Positions 40,971 through 51,999 of a stretch of 51,999 nucleotides of DNA are shown piece after piece. How positions within the stretch are numbered: the first letter of the stretch is position 1; each line of letters opens with the position of its first letter. The translations under genes were made by a program, and so were the position numbers. The stretch is from an uncultured Eubacteriales bacterium (GTDB taxonomy: Bacteria; Bacillota; Clostridia; Peptostreptococcales; Anaerovoracaceae), in NCBI GenBank assembly GCA_902776285.1, contig CACYPK010000012.1:1-51999 (forward strand), written 5' to 3'. Under the pieces are notes generated by a model, which saw nothing but the letters and a program-made list of their open reading frames with translations, did no database searches and was not told the origin of the DNA.

Positions 40971-43900
40971 ATGCCAACCCCAGTAAAAGTTGGAAGAAAA
41001 GAGCGTATGAGCTTTGCCAAGATCCATGAGGTCTGCGAGATGCCGAACCTCATCGACGTACAGACAAAGTCGTACAAATGGTTCGTTGAAGAGGGCCTCG
41101 GCGAGGTGCTTGACGACGTATCGCCTATCCGCGACACAACTAACACGCTTAGTCTCGAGTTCGCGGACTACCATTTCTCCGACACTCCTAAGTACGATCA
41201 GGAGGAGTGCAAGGAGAGAGACGCCACATACGCCACCGCTCTGACTGTAAAGGTCAGACTGATCAACCGCGAGACCGGTGAGATCAAGGAGCAGGACGTA
41301 TTCATGGGCGATTTCCCTCTCATGACTGAGAAGGGCACATTCGTATACAACGGAGCCGAGAGAGCCATCGTCACACAGATGGTGCGTTCCCCGGGACCGT
41401 ACTTTGACGTAACGACCGACAAGTCCAACCAGAGACTGTACAGTTCGCAGGTCATCCCTAACAGGGGAGCATGGCTCGAGTATGAGACAGACTCTCAGGG
41501 CATCCTTTACGTCAGAGTAGACAGAACAAGAAAGCAGCCGCTGACATCCTTCCTCAGAGCGCTCGGCATCATCGATCCGGAAGCTCTTGCTCTCAGCAGC
41601 AACGAGGACATCATCGCTATCTTCGGAGAGGATGACAGACTGCTTCGCACACTCGAAAAGGACACGACCAAGAACAGCGCGGACGGCCTCAGAGAGCTTT
41701 ACAGAAGACTGAGACCGGGAGAGCCGCCTACAGTTGAGAACGCAAGATCGATGCTGATGGCGCTGCTCTTTGACGAGAGGCGTTACGACCTGGCCAAGGT
41801 GGGCAGGTTCAAGTACAACCGCAAGCTGGGACTGGGCAACAGACTCGTTGATACAGTCGCGGCGGAGGATGTCGTTGATCCTAATACCGGCGAGATCATG
41901 GTCGAAGAGGGCGGAGCTATCTCAAGATCCCGCGCCATGGAGATCGAGGACGCCGGCGTTGCGTCAGTCCTGGTATACAGCAAGAACGAGGACGAAGAAG
42001 GCGTTGTCACAAAGGTCATCGGAAACAACTTCGTAGATCCTGCAAAGTACGTCACCATCGACCTCGCGCCGTACAGACTGTCCGAGAAGGTGTTCTATCC
42101 TGCCCTCATGGATATTATCGAAAAGTCGGAGGGAGACGAGGACAAGCTCAAGTCGCTGATCGCGAACGGAAGAAAAGAGCTCAGCCCTAAGCACATCATA
42201 CTCGAGGACATCATGGCTTCGATCAGCTACCTGATCAACCTCGGCCACGGCGTCGGCGAGACAGATGACATCGACCACCTCTCCAACAGACGTCTCAAGA
42301 CCGTCGGCGAACTCCTGCAGAATCAGTGCAGGATCGGATTCGCAAGGATGGAAAAGACCATCAGAGAGAGGATGACGACAGAGAACTCGACACCTCAGCA
42401 GCTGATCAACATCAGGCCTGTAACAGCAGCCATCAAGGAGTTCTTCGGATCTTCGCAGCTGTCGCAGTTCATGGACCAGAACAACCCGCTCGCGGAGCTG
42501 ACTCACAAGAGAAGGCTCTCGGCGCTCGGACCTGGCGGTCTTTCGAGAGAAAGAGCCGGCATGGAAGTCAGAGACGTACACTACTCCCACTACGGAAGAA
42601 TGTGCCCGATCGAGACTCCTGAAGGTCCGAACATCGGACTTATCGGTTCGCTCACTACATACGGAATCATCAACCAGTACGGATTCATCGAGACTCCATA
42701 CCGCAAGGTAGACAAGGAAAAGGGCATCGTCACTAAGGAAGTGAAGTACCTCGCCGCGGCTGATGAAGACCTCATGATAGTTGCTCAGGCGAACGAGCCT
42801 CTCGATGAAGAGGGACACTTCGTCAACAACAAGGTCGCCGTAAGAGGCATCAAGGGCGAGATCACCATGGTGCCTAAGACCGAAGTCGACTACATGGACG
42901 TTTCGCCTAAGCAGGTAGTATCCGTAGCCACGGCAATGATCCCGTTCCTTGAGAACGACGACGCTAACCGTGCGCTGATGGGATCCAACATGCAGAGGCA
43001 GGCGGTTCCGCTGCTCGTTACCGAGGCGCCTTACGTCGGCACCGGTATCGAGTACAAGGCAGCCTGTGACTCAGGCGCCGTAGTGCTGTGCAAGAACGCC
43101 GGCGTTGTCACATACGTCGACGCCAACTACGTCAGAGTCACAAGAGACGAAGACGGCACGGTAGATGAGTACAAGATGCTCAAATTCAAGCGTTCCAACC
43201 AGGGAACCTGCATCAACCAGAGACCTATCGTCGCTTTCGGCGAGCACCTCGAGGCAGGTGAAGTGGTAGCTGACGGCCCGTCCACAAGCATGGGCGAGAT
43301 ATCGCTCGGCAAGAACCTCCTGATCGGGTTCATGACATGGGAAGGCTACAACTACGAGGACGCTATCATTCTTAACGAAAGACTCCTCATGGACGACGTG
43401 CTGACATCGCTGCACATCGAGAAGCATGAGTGCGAGGCCAGAGACACCAAGCTCGGACCTGAAGAGATCACCAGAGACATCCCGAACCTCCCGGGCGACA
43501 TGCTCAGAGAGCTCGATGAAGAAGGTATCGTCAGGATCGGAGCTGAGGTCAAGTCGAACGACATCCTGGTCGGCAAGCTGACTCCGAAGAGCGAGACAGA
43601 CCTCACTCCGGAAGCAAGGATGCTGCGCGCCATCTTCGGCGAGAAGTCCAAGGAAGTCAGAGACTCATCCCTCAAGCTGCCTCACGGCGAAGAGGGTATC
43701 GTCATCGACGTAAGAGTATTCGATAAGACAAACAGCACAGAACTCCCTCCTGGAGTCAACAAGATCGTCAGGGTCTATGTCGCGACAAAGAGAAAGATCA
43801 ACGTAGGCGACAAGATGGCCGGACGTCACGGAAACAAGGGCGTTATCTCCAGGATCCTGCCGCAGGAAGACATGCCGTTCAAGGAAGACGGTGAGCCGCT

Positions 43901-44816
43901 GCAGGTCATGCTGAACCCTCTGGGCGTACCGTCACGTATGAACGTAGGACAGGTACTCGAGGTGCATCTGGGACTCGCCGCCAAGTCGAAGGGCTGGTAC
44001 ATTTCAACGCCGGTATTCGACGGAGCGCATGAGAGCGACGTTATCCAGATGCTCAAGGAGGAAGGCTATCCTGAGACGGGCAAGCTGAGACTCAGAGACG
44101 GACGTACGGGCGAGTACTTCGACAGCCCTGTAACAGTAGGCTACATGTACATGCTCAAGCTCCACCATCTGGTAGACGACAAGATCCACGCCAGATCGAC
44201 GGGCCCGTACTCGCTGGTAACACAGCAGCCTCTGGGCGGAAAAGCCCAGTTCGGCGGTCAGAGATTCGGAGAGATGGAAGTATGGGCGCTCGAAGCTTAC
44301 GGCGCCGCTTACACCCTGCAGGAGATCCTGACAGTCAAGTCCGACGATATCATCGGACGCACAAAAACATATGAATCGATCATCAACGGAGTCAACATCC
44401 CTGAGCCGGGTATCCCTGAATCCTTCAAGGTACTCATCAAGGAGCTGCAGGCGCTCGCTCTTGACATCAGAACAAAGGCAGGCGATGACAGCGAGATCAA
44501 GCTCAGAGAGACTTCGGAATATGACGGCGCGCTGACATTCGACAGAATGATCAGTGAAAACGACAGAAGAGTCGAGCGTGAGAGAAGAGAGCACGAGCAG
44601 GATGCCGACGCTGCTGAAGCAGCCGCCGAGATCAATGCTTCTGAAGCTGACGACGATTTCGACTCCGACAGCCTGTCTTCGATGATCGAAGCGCTGGCCA
44701 TGGCAGGCGTTTCCGCACCGGAGCCTGACATCGACCTTACGGAAGCAGTTGAGATGGACAGCCTTGAGGACCTGGCAGAAGCCGAGGCCGCAGAGGCGTT
44801 CGAGGATGAAGAGTAA
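40971..44816 (+). CDS. rpoB: DNA-directed RNA polymerase subunit beta
   Basis: 1281 residues. The rifampicin-binding region reads [20 protein letters not shown] then [13 protein letters not shown], wild type at the positions usually mutated in resistance. [20 protein letters not shown], the catalytic-region [15 protein letters not shown] and the C-terminal switch region ([20 protein letters not shown]) are present. The last ~85 residues form an acidic, Ala/Glu/Asp-rich tail beyond the conserved end. AAGGAG precedes the ATG. Confidence 0.98.
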   Translation: MPTPVKVGRKERMSFAKIHEVCEMPNLIDVQTKSYKWFVEEGLGEVLDDVSPIRDTTNTLSLEFADYHFSDTPKYDQEECKERDATYATALTVKVRLINRETGEIKEQDVFMGDFPLMTEKGTFVYNGAERAIVTQMVRSPGPYFDVTTDKSNQRLYSSQVIPNRGAWLEYETDSQGILYVRVDRTRKQPLTSFLRALGIIDPEALALSSNEDIIAIFGEDDRLLRTLEKDTTKNSADGLRELYRRLRPGEPPTVENARSMLMALLFDERRYDLAKVGRFKYNRKLGLGNRLVDTVAAEDVVDPNTGEIMVEEGGAISRSRAMEIEDAGVASVLVYSKNEDEEGVVTKVIGNNFVDPAKYVTIDLAPYRLSEKVFYPALMDIIEKSEGDEDKLKSLIANGRKELSPKHIILEDIMASISYLINLGHGVGETDDIDHLSNRRLKTVGELLQNQCRIGFARMEKTIRERMTTENSTPQQLINIRPVTAAIKEFFGSSQLSQFMDQNNPLAELTHKRRLSALGPGGLSRERAGMEVRDVHYSHYGRMCPIETPEGPNIGLIGSLTTYGIINQYGFIETPYRKVDKEKGIVTKEVKYLAAADEDLMIVAQANEPLDEEGHFVNNKVAVRGIKGEITMVPKTEVDYMDVSPKQVVSVATAMIPFLENDDANRALMGSNMQRQAVPLLVTEAPYVGTGIEYKAACDSGAVVLCKNAGVVTYVDANYVRVTRDEDGTVDEYKMLKFKRSNQGTCINQRPIVAFGEHLEAGEVVADGPSTSMGEISLGKNLLIGFMTWEGYNYEDAIILNERLLMDDVLTSLHIEKHECEARDTKLGPEEITRDIPNLPGDMLRELDEEGIVRIGAEVKSNDILVGKLTPKSETDLTPEARMLRAIFGEKSKEVRDSSLKLPHGEEGIVIDVRVFDKTNSTELPPGVNKIVRVYVATKRKINVGDKMAGRHGNKGVISRILPQEDMPFKEDGEPLQVMLNPLGVPSRMNVGQVLEVHLGLAAKSKGWYISTPVFDGAHESDVIQMLKEEGYPETGKLRLRDGRTGEYFDSPVTVGYMYMLKLHHLVDDKIHARSTGPYSLVTQQPLGGKAQFGGQRFGEMEVWALEAYGAAYTLQEILTVKSDDIIGRTKTYESIINGVNIPEPGIPESFKVLIKELQALALDIRTKAGDDSEIKLRETSEYDGALTFDRMISENDRRVERERREHEQDADAAEAAAEINASEADDDFDSDSLSSMIEALAMAGVSAPEPDIDLTEAVEMDSLEDLAEAEAAEAFEDEE

Positions 44817-44833
44817 GAAAGGGGGAAATGATC

Positions 44834-47800
44834 ATGATCACAGATAACAACCAGGATCTCAGAAACATCGAATCCCTGCAGATCAAGCTCGCGTCCACGG
44901 AGGAGATGCTCAACTGGTCGCACGGCGAGGTAACCAAGCCTGAGACAATCAACTACAGATCGCTCAAGCCGGAGTTCGACGGCCTGTTCTGCGAAAGGAT
45001 CTTCGGACCTACCAAGGACTGGGTATGCGGCTGCGGAAAGTACAACAAGATCCGTTACAGAGGACTGATCTGCCCGTACTGCGGAGTTGAGGTCACAAAG
45101 GCAAAGGTCAGAAGAGAGAGGATGGGACACATCGCTCTCGTATCCCCGGTATCCCACATCTGGTACTTCAAGGGCATCCCTTCGAGGATCGGCCTTGTGC
45201 TGGACATGACACCGAAGGAACTCGAGAAGGTGCTGTACTTCGCGTCCTACGTAGTGACCGACCCGGGCGACACACCGTTCCAGTATAAGCAGATAATCGA
45301 GGAAGAAGAGTACAACGAGGCGCGCGAGATCTACGGCAAGAACTTCGAAGCCGGCATGGGCGCTGAGGCCATCAAGAAGCTCCTCAAGGACATCGACGTC
45401 GATCAGAAGGCGGAGGAACTCAGAGAGCAGCTCAAGAAGGCATCCGGCCAGAAGAAGATCAGACTCGTCAAGATCCTTGAAGTGATCGAGGCTTTCAAGC
45501 AGTCCGGCAACAAGCCTGACTGGATGATACTCGACGTCATCCCTGTCATCCCGCCTGATCTGAGACCTATGGTCCAGCTCGACGGAGGCAGATTCGCGAC
45601 TTCTGACCTCAACGATCTGTACAGAAGAGTAATCAACAGAAACAACAGACTTAAGAAGCTCGGTGAGCTCGGCGCTCCTGACATCATCATCCGTAACGAA
45701 AAGAGGATGCTGCAGGAATCCGTCGACGCGCTCATCGACAACGGCAGAAGAGGCAGAGCCGTTCAGGGAGCGGGCGGACGCAAGCTCAAGTCCCTGTCAG
45801 ACATGCTCAAGGGCAAGCAGGGAAGGTTCCGTCAGAACCTGCTCGGTAAGAGAGTAGACTTCTCGGGACGTTCCGTAATCGTAGTAGGACCGGACCTCAA
45901 GTTCTATCAGTGCGGTCTTCCTAAGACGATGGCTCTCGAGCTCTTCAAGCCGTTCATAATGAGAGAGCTCGCCAATAGGGAGCTCGCTCAGAACACAAAG
46001 CAGGCAAGAGTCATGGTAGAAAGAGCGGAGCCTGAAGTATGGGACGTTCTTGATTACATCATCAAGGATCACCCTGTTCTGCTCAACCGTGCCCCGACAC
46101 TGCACAGACTCGGTATCCAGGCATTTGAGCCGGTACTGGTAGAGGGCAAGGCCATCAAGCTGCACCCGCTCGTATGTACCGCTTTCAACGCCGACTTCGA
46201 CGGAGACCAGATGGCCGTACACGTACCTCTCTCGGTAGAGGCGCAGGCAGAGGCAAGGTTCCTCATGCTCTCGGTCAACAACATCCTGGCTCCTAAGGAC
46301 GGATCTCCTATCACGGTCCCGACACAGGACATGATCCTCGGATCATACTACCTGACACATCCGGGAACAGAGGAGAGGAACCGCCCGGCGGAGAAGGGCG
46401 ACGGCAAGAGCTTCGCTGACTACGATGAGATGATCATGGCTTACAACGCCGGAGTCGTCGGCATCCACGCGAGGGTCAAGGTGAGACGTTTCGCTTACGA
46501 AGGCGACCCGGGACAGCTGGTGGAATCCACTGTCGGAAGATTCATCTTCAACGAGGGGCTCCCACAGGATCTCGGATTCGTAGACAGAGAGAAGGATCCG
46601 TATTCACTCGAAGTGGACTTCCTCTGCGACAAGAAGGCTCTCGGAAGGATCATTGCCGCTTGCTTCAAGGCTCACGGCAATACCGATACAGCCCTCATGC
46701 TCGACTACATCAAGGATACCGGTTATCACTACTCGACACTGAGCGCCGTTACCATCAGTATCTCCGACATGGAGATCCCTGCAGCGAAGGCGACCATCGT
46801 AGCCGAGGCGGAGAACAAGGTAGACCAGTACGAGGCTCTCTACAGAAAGGGTCTCATGTCCGAAAAGGAGAGATACGAAAGCATCATCAGCACCTGGAGA
46901 AAGGCTACTGATGACACAGCCGACGCTCTCATGGACAACCTGGGAACGCTCAACAACCTTTACATCATGGCAAGATCCGGAGCCAGAGGTAATAAATCTC
47001 AGATCAGCCAGATCGGCGGTATGAGAGGTCTGATGGCGAACGCGACAGGTCATACGGTAGAGATCCCTATCAAGGCTAACTTCCGTGAAGGACTGTCCAT
47101 ACTGGAATACTTCATTTCGTCAAACGGAGCCCGTAAGGGACTTACCGATACGGCTCTGAGAACAGCCGACTCCGGATATCTGACAAGACGTCTTGTTGAT
47201 ATCTCGCACAGCATCATCATCAATGAAGAGGACTGCGGAACGACAGAAGGCATCGAAGCCAGAGCGTTCAGGGACGGCAAGGAAGAGATCGAGAAGCTCA
47301 GCCTCAGGATCGCGGGCAGATATGCCAGCGAGGACGTTGTGGATCCTGCGACAGGTGAAGTTCTTGTAGCTGCCAATGAGTACATCAGTGACGACATGGC
47401 GGAGAAGATCGAGAAGTGCGGCATCGAGTCCGTGAAGATCAGATCCGCAATGACATGCCGCGCAAAGACAGGACTCTGCGCTAAGTGCTACGGCAAGAAC
47501 ATGGCCACAGGCAGACTGGTACAGGCCGGTGAGGCTGTCGGTATCATCGCCGCTCAGTCCATCGGTGAGCCGGGTACACAGCTGACCATGAGAACGTTCC
47601 ACACGGGCGGCGTAGCGGGTTCCGACATCACTCAGGGTCTCCCTAGAGTAGAGGAGCTCTTCGAGGCGCGTAAGCCTAAGGGTCTTGCTGAGATCTGCGA
47701 AGGCGACGGAGTCGTTACGGCGATCGAGCCTAGAGAGGACAACAAGACCGACGTTATCGTCGAGGAAAAGGGCGGCGAAAGGAATTACATCATTCCGTTC

Positions 47801-48493
47801 GGAGCCAGACTCAACGTAGAGGTCGGACAGGAAGTCCACGCAGGTGACCAGATCACCAAGGGACCTCTCGATCCTCACGACATCATGAGGCTGCTCGGAG
47901 TACAGGGCGTTTATGAATACCTCCTGAGAGAAGTGCAGAGAGTGTACAAGAATCAGGGTGTAGACATCAACGACAAGCATATCGAGATCATCGTCAGCCA
48001 GATGCTTTCCAAGTACAAGGTCGAAAAGCCGGGAGACACAAGGCTTCTGCCGGGCGGCCAGTACTCCAGAAGAGACATCGAGGCTGCAAACGAGGCTGCA
48101 GAGGCAGAAGGCGGTGAGCCTTGCACGGCCAACAGACAGCTTCTCGGTATCACCAAGGCAGCTCTCGCAACGAGCTCGTTCCTCTCGGCGGCATCCTTCC
48201 AGGAGACCACGAGAGTTCTGACAGACGCTTCCATCAAGGGCAAGACCGACAGGCTCGAAGGCCTCAAGGAGAATGTCATGATCGGTAAGCTGATCCCTGC
48301 CGGAACGGGCATGAAGCGCTACTCCGAAGTCGATGTGGACTACGGCGAATGGGACGAGTTTGTCAACGGCAAGGCAGAGCGTGAAGAAGAGCTGGTCATC
48401 GCCGGTCTCGAAGAGGAAGAAGCGGCAGCAGCGGCAGCTGCCGAGCCTGAAGAAGAGATCAAGGTGTACGGCGAGGTAGCAATAGTTGAATAG
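44834..48493 (+). CDS. rpoC: DNA-directed RNA polymerase subunit beta'
   Basis: About 1219 residues. N-terminal zinc site in [20 protein letters not shown], rudder/lid region, catalytic [16 protein letters not shown] with the three Mg-binding Asp, bridge helix region ([22 protein letters not shown]) and second zinc site ([13 protein letters not shown]) are present. The C-terminal tail is acidic and Ala-rich ([16 protein letters not shown]). Two in-frame ATGs exist; 44834 gives better spacing from AAAGGGGG (8 nt) than 44828 (2 nt). The gene follows rpoB by 17 nt. Confidence 0.97.
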   Translation: MITDNNQDLRNIESLQIKLASTEEMLNWSHGEVTKPETINYRSLKPEFDGLFCERIFGPTKDWVCGCGKYNKIRYRGLICPYCGVEVTKAKVRRERMGHIALVSPVSHIWYFKGIPSRIGLVLDMTPKELEKVLYFASYVVTDPGDTPFQYKQIIEEEEYNEAREIYGKNFEAGMGAEAIKKLLKDIDVDQKAEELREQLKKASGQKKIRLVKILEVIEAFKQSGNKPDWMILDVIPVIPPDLRPMVQLDGGRFATSDLNDLYRRVINRNNRLKKLGELGAPDIIIRNEKRMLQESVDALIDNGRRGRAVQGAGGRKLKSLSDMLKGKQGRFRQNLLGKRVDFSGRSVIVVGPDLKFYQCGLPKTMALELFKPFIMRELANRELAQNTKQARVMVERAEPEVWDVLDYIIKDHPVLLNRAPTLHRLGIQAFEPVLVEGKAIKLHPLVCTAFNADFDGDQMAVHVPLSVEAQAEARFLMLSVNNILAPKDGSPITVPTQDMILGSYYLTHPGTEERNRPAEKGDGKSFADYDEMIMAYNAGVVGIHARVKVRRFAYEGDPGQLVESTVGRFIFNEGLPQDLGFVDREKDPYSLEVDFLCDKKALGRIIAACFKAHGNTDTALMLDYIKDTGYHYSTLSAVTISISDMEIPAAKATIVAEAENKVDQYEALYRKGLMSEKERYESIISTWRKATDDTADALMDNLGTLNNLYIMARSGARGNKSQISQIGGMRGLMANATGHTVEIPIKANFREGLSILEYFISSNGARKGLTDTALRTADSGYLTRRLVDISHSIIINEEDCGTTEGIEARAFRDGKEEIEKLSLRIAGRYASEDVVDPATGEVLVAANEYISDDMAEKIEKCGIESVKIRSAMTCRAKTGLCAKCYGKNMATGRLVQAGEAVGIIAAQSIGEPGTQLTMRTFHTGGVAGSDITQGLPRVEELFEARKPKGLAEICEGDGVVTAIEPREDNKTDVIVEEKGGERNYIIPFGARLNVEVGQEVHAGDQITKGPLDPHDIMRLLGVQGVYEYLLREVQRVYKNQGVDINDKHIEIIVSQMLSKYKVEKPGDTRLLPGGQYSRRDIEAANEAAEAEGGEPCTANRQLLGITKAALATSSFLSAASFQETTRVLTDASIKGKTDRLEGLKENVMIGKLIPAGTGMKRYSEVDVDYGEWDEFVNGKAEREEELVIAGLEEEEAAAAAAAEPEEEIKVYGEVAIVE

Positions 48494-48503
48494 TTGACGT
48501 ACA

Positions 48504-48580
48504 GTGCGCCGGAAAAGACAGGGGGTTTCAGCACTCCATGCGGATTTATTTCCGCCTGCCTTATCCGGCGTGCATTTTAT
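48504..48580 (+). terminator. Probable terminator of the rpoBC transcript
   Basis: TGCGCCGGA near 48505 pairs with TCCGGCGTGCA near 48563-48573 with a 2-nt bulge, and an inner GCGGA/TCCGC hairpin forms. ATTTTA follows. The fold is long and imperfect. Confidence 0.5.
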
Positions 48581-48602
48581 CAACAAAAAACCAGTGAAAA
48601 CA

Positions 48603-48631
48603 TTGACATTGCAATACTTTGCTAGTAAAAT
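48603..48631 (+). promoter_or_regulatory. Promoter of the rpsL-rpsG-fusA-tuf operon
   Basis: Perfect TTGACA (48603-48608), 17-nt spacer, TAAAAT (48626-48631). The rpsL start lies 61 nt downstream. Confidence 0.8.
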
Positions 48632-48692
48632 TTAAAAGTTCGAGACCCTCATTGGGTTTTGATAAAAAAATCTTAGAAGAAAGGAGAAAAGA

Positions 48693-49112
48693 ATGCCTAC
48701 AATTAACCAGTTAGTACGTCAGGGCAGACAGAGCTCGGTAAAGAAGTCGACAGCTCCTGCGCTCGGTAAGAACATGAACACACTTCATAAGACTCTTACC
48801 AACGTCAACTCCCCTCAGAAGAGAGGCGTATGCGTAGCAGTTAAGACAGTAACTCCGAAGAAGCCGAATTCGGCTCTCCGTAAAGTCGCAAGAGTTCGTC
48901 TCACCAACGGAATGGAAGTAACAGCTTACATTCCGGGCATCGGACACAATCTGCAGGAGCACAGCGTCGTGCTGGTCAGAGGCGGCAGAGTCAAGGACCT
49001 CCCGGGTGTAAGATATCACATCATCAGAGGTACACTCGATGCTTCCGGCGTTGCAAATCGTGGACAGGGTCGTTCCAAGTATGGAGCAAAGAGGCCTAAA
49101 GTTAAAAAGTAA
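48693..49112 (+). CDS. rpsL: 30S ribosomal protein S12
   Basis: 139 residues. [34 protein letters not shown] and [20 protein letters not shown] are present. Both lysines mutated in streptomycin resistance (the Lys in TPKKPNS and in GRVKDLPG) are wild type. AAGGAG precedes the ATG. First gene of the str operon. Confidence 0.98.
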   Translation: MPTINQLVRQGRQSSVKKSTAPALGKNMNTLHKTLTNVNSPQKRGVCVAVKTVTPKKPNSALRKVARVRLTNGMEVTAYIPGIGHNLQEHSVVLVRGGRVKDLPGVRYHIIRGTLDASGVANRGQGRSKYGAKRPKVKK

Positions 49113-49260
49113 TTAATTAATACTGAGTACAAAGGCATTCTTTATTCTATAAAGAGCGCCGCGGGGGCTGCTGCATGAGTAAGGTGACGGAATGAGTCAT
49201 CCGAAGAAAGTCGTGCAGGGTCAACGAGTACCGACTTATTTTCCAAAGGAGGGAAGAGAA

Positions 49261-49731
49261 GTGCCAAGAAAAGGTAACACACCAAAGAGAGACGTTCTTC
49301 CTGATCCTGTCTACAACAGCGTAGTAGTCGCTAAGCTGATCAACAGCATCATGCTCGACGGCAAGAAGGGCGTTGCCCAGACTATCGTCTATGATGCGTT
49401 CGATACGATCAGAGAAAAGACAGGCGAGGAACCTCTCGAAGTATTCGAGAAGGCAATGAACAACATCATGCCGGTTCTCGAAGTAAAAGCAAGAAGAATC
49501 GGTGGTGCGAACTACCAGGTTCCTATCGAAGTAAGACCTGAGAGAAGACAGACTCTCGGCCTCAGATGGCTCACAAGATATACAAGAGCAAGAGGCGAGA
49601 GAAAGATGTCCGACAGACTTGCAGGCGAGCTGATGGATGCTGCCAACAACACGGGTTCGTCCGTAAAGAAGAAGGAAGATACCCACAAGATGGCAGAGGC
49701 CAACAAGGCTTTCGCACACTTCAGATTCTAA
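49261..49731 (+). CDS. rpsG: 30S ribosomal protein S7
   Basis: 156 residues, starting at GTG 49261. The mature start P-R-K-G-N-T-P-K-R and an AGGAGGGAAGAG ribosome binding site fix it; an in-frame ATG at 49192 would add 23 non-conserved residues. [20 protein letters not shown] and [15 protein letters not shown] are diagnostic. It lies between rpsL and fusA as usual. Confidence 0.97.
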   Translation: MPRKGNTPKRDVLPDPVYNSVVVAKLINSIMLDGKKGVAQTIVYDAFDTIREKTGEEPLEVFEKAMNNIMPVLEVKARRIGGANYQVPIEVRPERRQTLGLRWLTRYTRARGERKMSDRLAGELMDAANNTGSSVKKKEDTHKMAEANKAFAHFRF

Positions 49732-49781
49732 TTTGAAGAAACAGTTAATTCACAAAGTAAGCAGTGAGAAAGGAGGGAGTA

Positions 49782-51848
49782 ATGGGCAGAGCGTTTACTC
49801 TTGAAAAAACACGCAATATCGGTATCATGGCTCACATCGATGCCGGTAAAACAACCACAACGGAAAGAATCCTCTTCTACACAGGACGCACCCATAAGCT
49901 GGGTGAAACTCATGAGGGCGCTGCCACCATGGACTGGATGGAGCAGGAACAGGAACGCGGCATAACTATTACTTCCGCCGCGACAACTGCTCAGTGGAAG
50001 GACACCAGGATCAACATCATCGACACTCCGGGACACGTCGACTTCACGGTCGAGGTAGAGAGATCCCTGAGAGTTCTGGATGGAGCAGTGATGGTGCTCT
50101 GCGCCAAGGGCGGCGTTGAGCCTCAGAGCGAGACCGTCTGGAGACAGGCAGAGAAATACGGAGTGCCGCGCATGATATTCGTCAACAAGATGGACATCAT
50201 GGGTGCCAATTACTTCCACGTACTGGACATGATCCATGACAGGCTCAAGGCCAATGCCGTAGCTGTACAGCTGCCTATCGGTTCCGAATCCGAATTCGTC
50301 GGTATAATCGACCTCATCAAGATGAAGGCCGAGCTCTACCACGATGATGACCTCGGAAAAGTGTACGAGGAAAAAGAGATCCCCGCTAACATGATCGAAG
50401 AGGCAAAGGCGTGGAGAGACAGGATGCTCGAAGCCGTAGCCGAGTGCGACGAAGATCTCATGATGATGTATCTCGAAGGCGAAGAAATGCCGGTAGAGGA
50501 CATCAAGAGAGTCATCCGCCGCGAGACCATCAAGGGCAACATGTACCCGGTGTTCTGCGGTTCGGCTTACAGAAACAAAGGCGTTCAGCTGATGCTCGAC
50601 GGAGTTGTCGACTACATGCCGTCGCCTCTGGACATCCCGGCCATCAAGGGCGTCAATCCTTATACCAAGAAGGAAGAGGACAGACCGGCCGACGATAACG
50701 GACCGTTCTCGGCCCTAGCGTTCAAGATCATGGCTGACCCGTTCGTAGGCAAGCTCGCGTTCTTCAGAGTGTACTCGGGCTCGATCGATTCGGGAAAGCA
50801 TGTGTACAACGCTACAAAGGACCGTAAAGAGAGGTTCGGCCGCATCCTGCAGATGCACGCCAACCACAGAAACGAGATCGACACTGTCTACTCGGGCGAC
50901 ATCGCCGCGGCGGTAGGACTCAAGTTCACGACCACGGGCGATACGCTCTGCGACGACAAGCACCCTATAGTGCTTGAGTCGATGGACTTCCCTGATCCTG
51001 TCATAGAGATCGCCATCGAACCTAAGACCAAGATCGGTCAGGAAAAGATGGGAATCGCGCTTGCAAAACTTGCGGAAGAAGACCCTACGTTCAAGACTTA
51101 CACGAATCCTGAAACGGGTCAGACCATCATCGCGGGCATGGGCGAGCTCCATCTTGAGATCATCGTGGACAGGCTCCTCAGAGAATTCAAGGTCGAGGCC
51201 AACATTGGCAGGCCGCAGGTATCCTATAAGGAGACTGTCACCCGCTCAGCGGATGTGGACTGCAAGCATGCCAAGCAGACAGGCGGCAGCGGCCAGTACG
51301 CTCACGTCAAGATCAAACTGTATCCGAGAGAGCCGGGCGAAGGATTCGAATTCAAGAACTCCATCGTCGGCGGAGCGATCCCTAAGGAATACATCCCGGC
51401 CGTACAGAGCGGTATAGAGGAGGCCATGCAGGCCGGCCCTCTGGCAGGCTACAATGTAGTCGATGTCGGAGTAGAACTGTACGACGGATCATTCCACGAG
51501 GTCGACTCATCCGAGATGGCGTTCAAGATCGCGGGATCCAAGGCGTTCAAGGAAGCCGTTATGAAGGCGTCTCCGGTACTGCTCGAGCCTGTGTTCAAGG
51601 TAGAGGTAACTGTACCTGACGCATACATGGGCGATATCATCGGAGATATCAGTTCGAGACGCGGCAGGATCGAAGGTTCGGACATCGAGAACGGCGCGGC
51701 CGTAGTAAGAGGCTTTGTACCTCTTTCGGAGATGTTCGGCTACGCGACCGACCTGCGCTCAAAGACACAGGGACGCGGAGTGTACACGATGCAATTCGAT
51801 CACTTTGAAAAATTGCCGGAGAATCTGGCAGAAAAGATAATCAAATAG
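49782..51848 (+). CDS. fusA: Elongation factor G
   Basis: 688 residues. G1 [16 protein letters not shown]2 [13 protein letters not shown]3 [15 protein letters not shown] and G4 [10 protein letters not shown] are followed by domains II-V (domain IV near [19 protein letters not shown]; domain V near [22 protein letters not shown] in outline). It catalyses ribosome translocation and recycling. The start at 49782 has AAAGGAGGG upstream; an earlier in-frame ATG lacks a site. It differs from the shorter EF-G-like paralogue at 18884. Confidence 0.98.
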   Translation: MGRAFTLEKTRNIGIMAHIDAGKTTTTERILFYTGRTHKLGETHEGAATMDWMEQEQERGITITSAATTAQWKDTRINIIDTPGHVDFTVEVERSLRVLDGAVMVLCAKGGVEPQSETVWRQAEKYGVPRMIFVNKMDIMGANYFHVLDMIHDRLKANAVAVQLPIGSESEFVGIIDLIKMKAELYHDDDLGKVYEEKEIPANMIEEAKAWRDRMLEAVAECDEDLMMMYLEGEEMPVEDIKRVIRRETIKGNMYPVFCGSAYRNKGVQLMLDGVVDYMPSPLDIPAIKGVNPYTKKEEDRPADDNGPFSALAFKIMADPFVGKLAFFRVYSGSIDSGKHVYNATKDRKERFGRILQMHANHRNEIDTVYSGDIAAAVGLKFTTTGDTLCDDKHPIVLESMDFPDPVIEIAIEPKTKIGQEKMGIALAKLAEEDPTFKTYTNPETGQTIIAGMGELHLEIIVDRLLREFKVEANIGRPQVSYKETVTRSADVDCKHAKQTGGSGQYAHVKIKLYPREPGEGFEFKNSIVGGAIPKEYIPAVQSGIEEAMQAGPLAGYNVVDVGVELYDGSFHEVDSSEMAFKIAGSKAFKEAVMKASPVLLEPVFKVEVTVPDAYMGDIIGDISSRRGRIEGSDIENGAAVVRGFVPLSEMFGYATDLRSKTQGRGVYTMQFDHFEKLPENLAEKIIK

Positions 51849-51879
51849 TTTTCAGACAGTTTAGTTTAAGGAGTAAAAA

Positions 51880-51999
51880 ATGGCTAAGCAGAAATATGAA
51901 AGAACCAAGCCGCATATCAACATCGGCACGATCGGCCACGTTGACCACGGCAAAACGACTCTTACAGCAGCGATCACATCGGTACTGAACAGAAAGTAC
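51880..51999 (+). CDS. tuf: Elongation factor Tu, 5' end (truncated by the window)
   Basis: Only 40 residues are visible: [20 protein letters not shown] then [12 protein letters not shown], the EF-Tu G1 motif [14 protein letters not shown] precedes the ATG at 51880. The position after fusA is canonical. The reading frame is open to the right edge. Confidence 0.97.
   Translation, partial: MAKQKYERTKPHINIGTIGHVDHGKTTLTAAITSVLNRKY

Noticed and set aside
49192..49260. An upstream ATG start for rpsG
   Set aside because: The 23 extra residues are not conserved in S7, and the GTG at 49261 has a strong ribosome binding site and the canonical N-terminus.

Overview
The window looks like a piece of the chromosome of a Gram-positive, probably anaerobic member of the Bacillota (class Clostridia, possibly near Anaerovoracaceae/Mogibacteriaceae; this placement is an inference). 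The evidence is strong AGGAGG-type ribosome binding sites, a CarD regulator, RadA, mini-RNase III, PgeF, a YedF/DUF3343 pair, an L10-leader RNA of the Firmicutes type, and the gene order rpmG-secE-nusG-rplK-rplA-rplJ-rplL-rpoB-rpoC-rpsL-rpsG-fusA-tuf. No rRNA or tRNA gene, insertion sequence, prophage or canonical CRISPR array was found.

Layout. Bases 1-3087: the 3' part of a large repeat-containing surface protein and an Lgt-like membrane protein. 3146-4039 (minus): DUF3343 and YedF, sulfur/selenium-carrier-like proteins. 4377-13987: a co-directional run of HAD phosphatase, MFS transporter, glycerophosphodiesterase, an unrecognised Cys-rich membrane protein, an acyltransferase-like protein, a membrane-anchored metallophosphoesterase, an ABC exporter fused to a GNAT acetyltransferase, and RarA. 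14203-15480: a CyuA-type L-cysteine desulfidase. 16304-17011 (minus): DeoD. 17294-29950: asnS, an EF-G-like GTPase, a CPBP protease, a lipoprotein, a two-component system, radA, carD, an ispD-ispF fusion and proS. 30428-31680: a split chromate transporter. 31754-36941: cysS, thyA, mini-RNase III, pgeF, folA and an RlmB-type methyltransferase; thyA and folA give the dTMP/folate cycle. 37172 to the right edge: the transcription/translation supercluster, ending inside tuf.

The most unusual content is in the intergenic DNA. Three arrays of short inverted half-sites lie in two intergenic regions. Array A (15610-15956) uses TGTTCGTA/TACGAACA with 32-nt units and 21-nt spacers (period 53). Array B (16022-16185) uses TTAGTCCGAT/ATCGGACTAA, and array C (30109-30398) uses TTACTTAA/TTAAGTAA. 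B and C share one geometry, 38-nt units and 25-nt spacers with a 63-nt period, although their half-sites, loops and spacers are unrelated in sequence. Periods of 53 and 63 are close to 5 and 6 turns of B-DNA. Geometry kept while sequence changes is not explained by any element I recognise, and it is the best candidate here for an undescribed system. Array C abuts the promoter of the chromate transporter.

A second candidate is an interspersed structured element of about 140-150 bp with three copies (18727-18862 minus, 33166-33312 plus, 40648-40797 plus). Its core is conserved (GCGGTACTAAG and TCGCTAAGTGCCGG), while its long flanking arms differ completely between copies yet remain self-complementary. 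That covariation indicates a conserved fold in RNA or cruciform DNA. All functional claims for the arrays and this element are inference; the sequences and spacings are directly visible.
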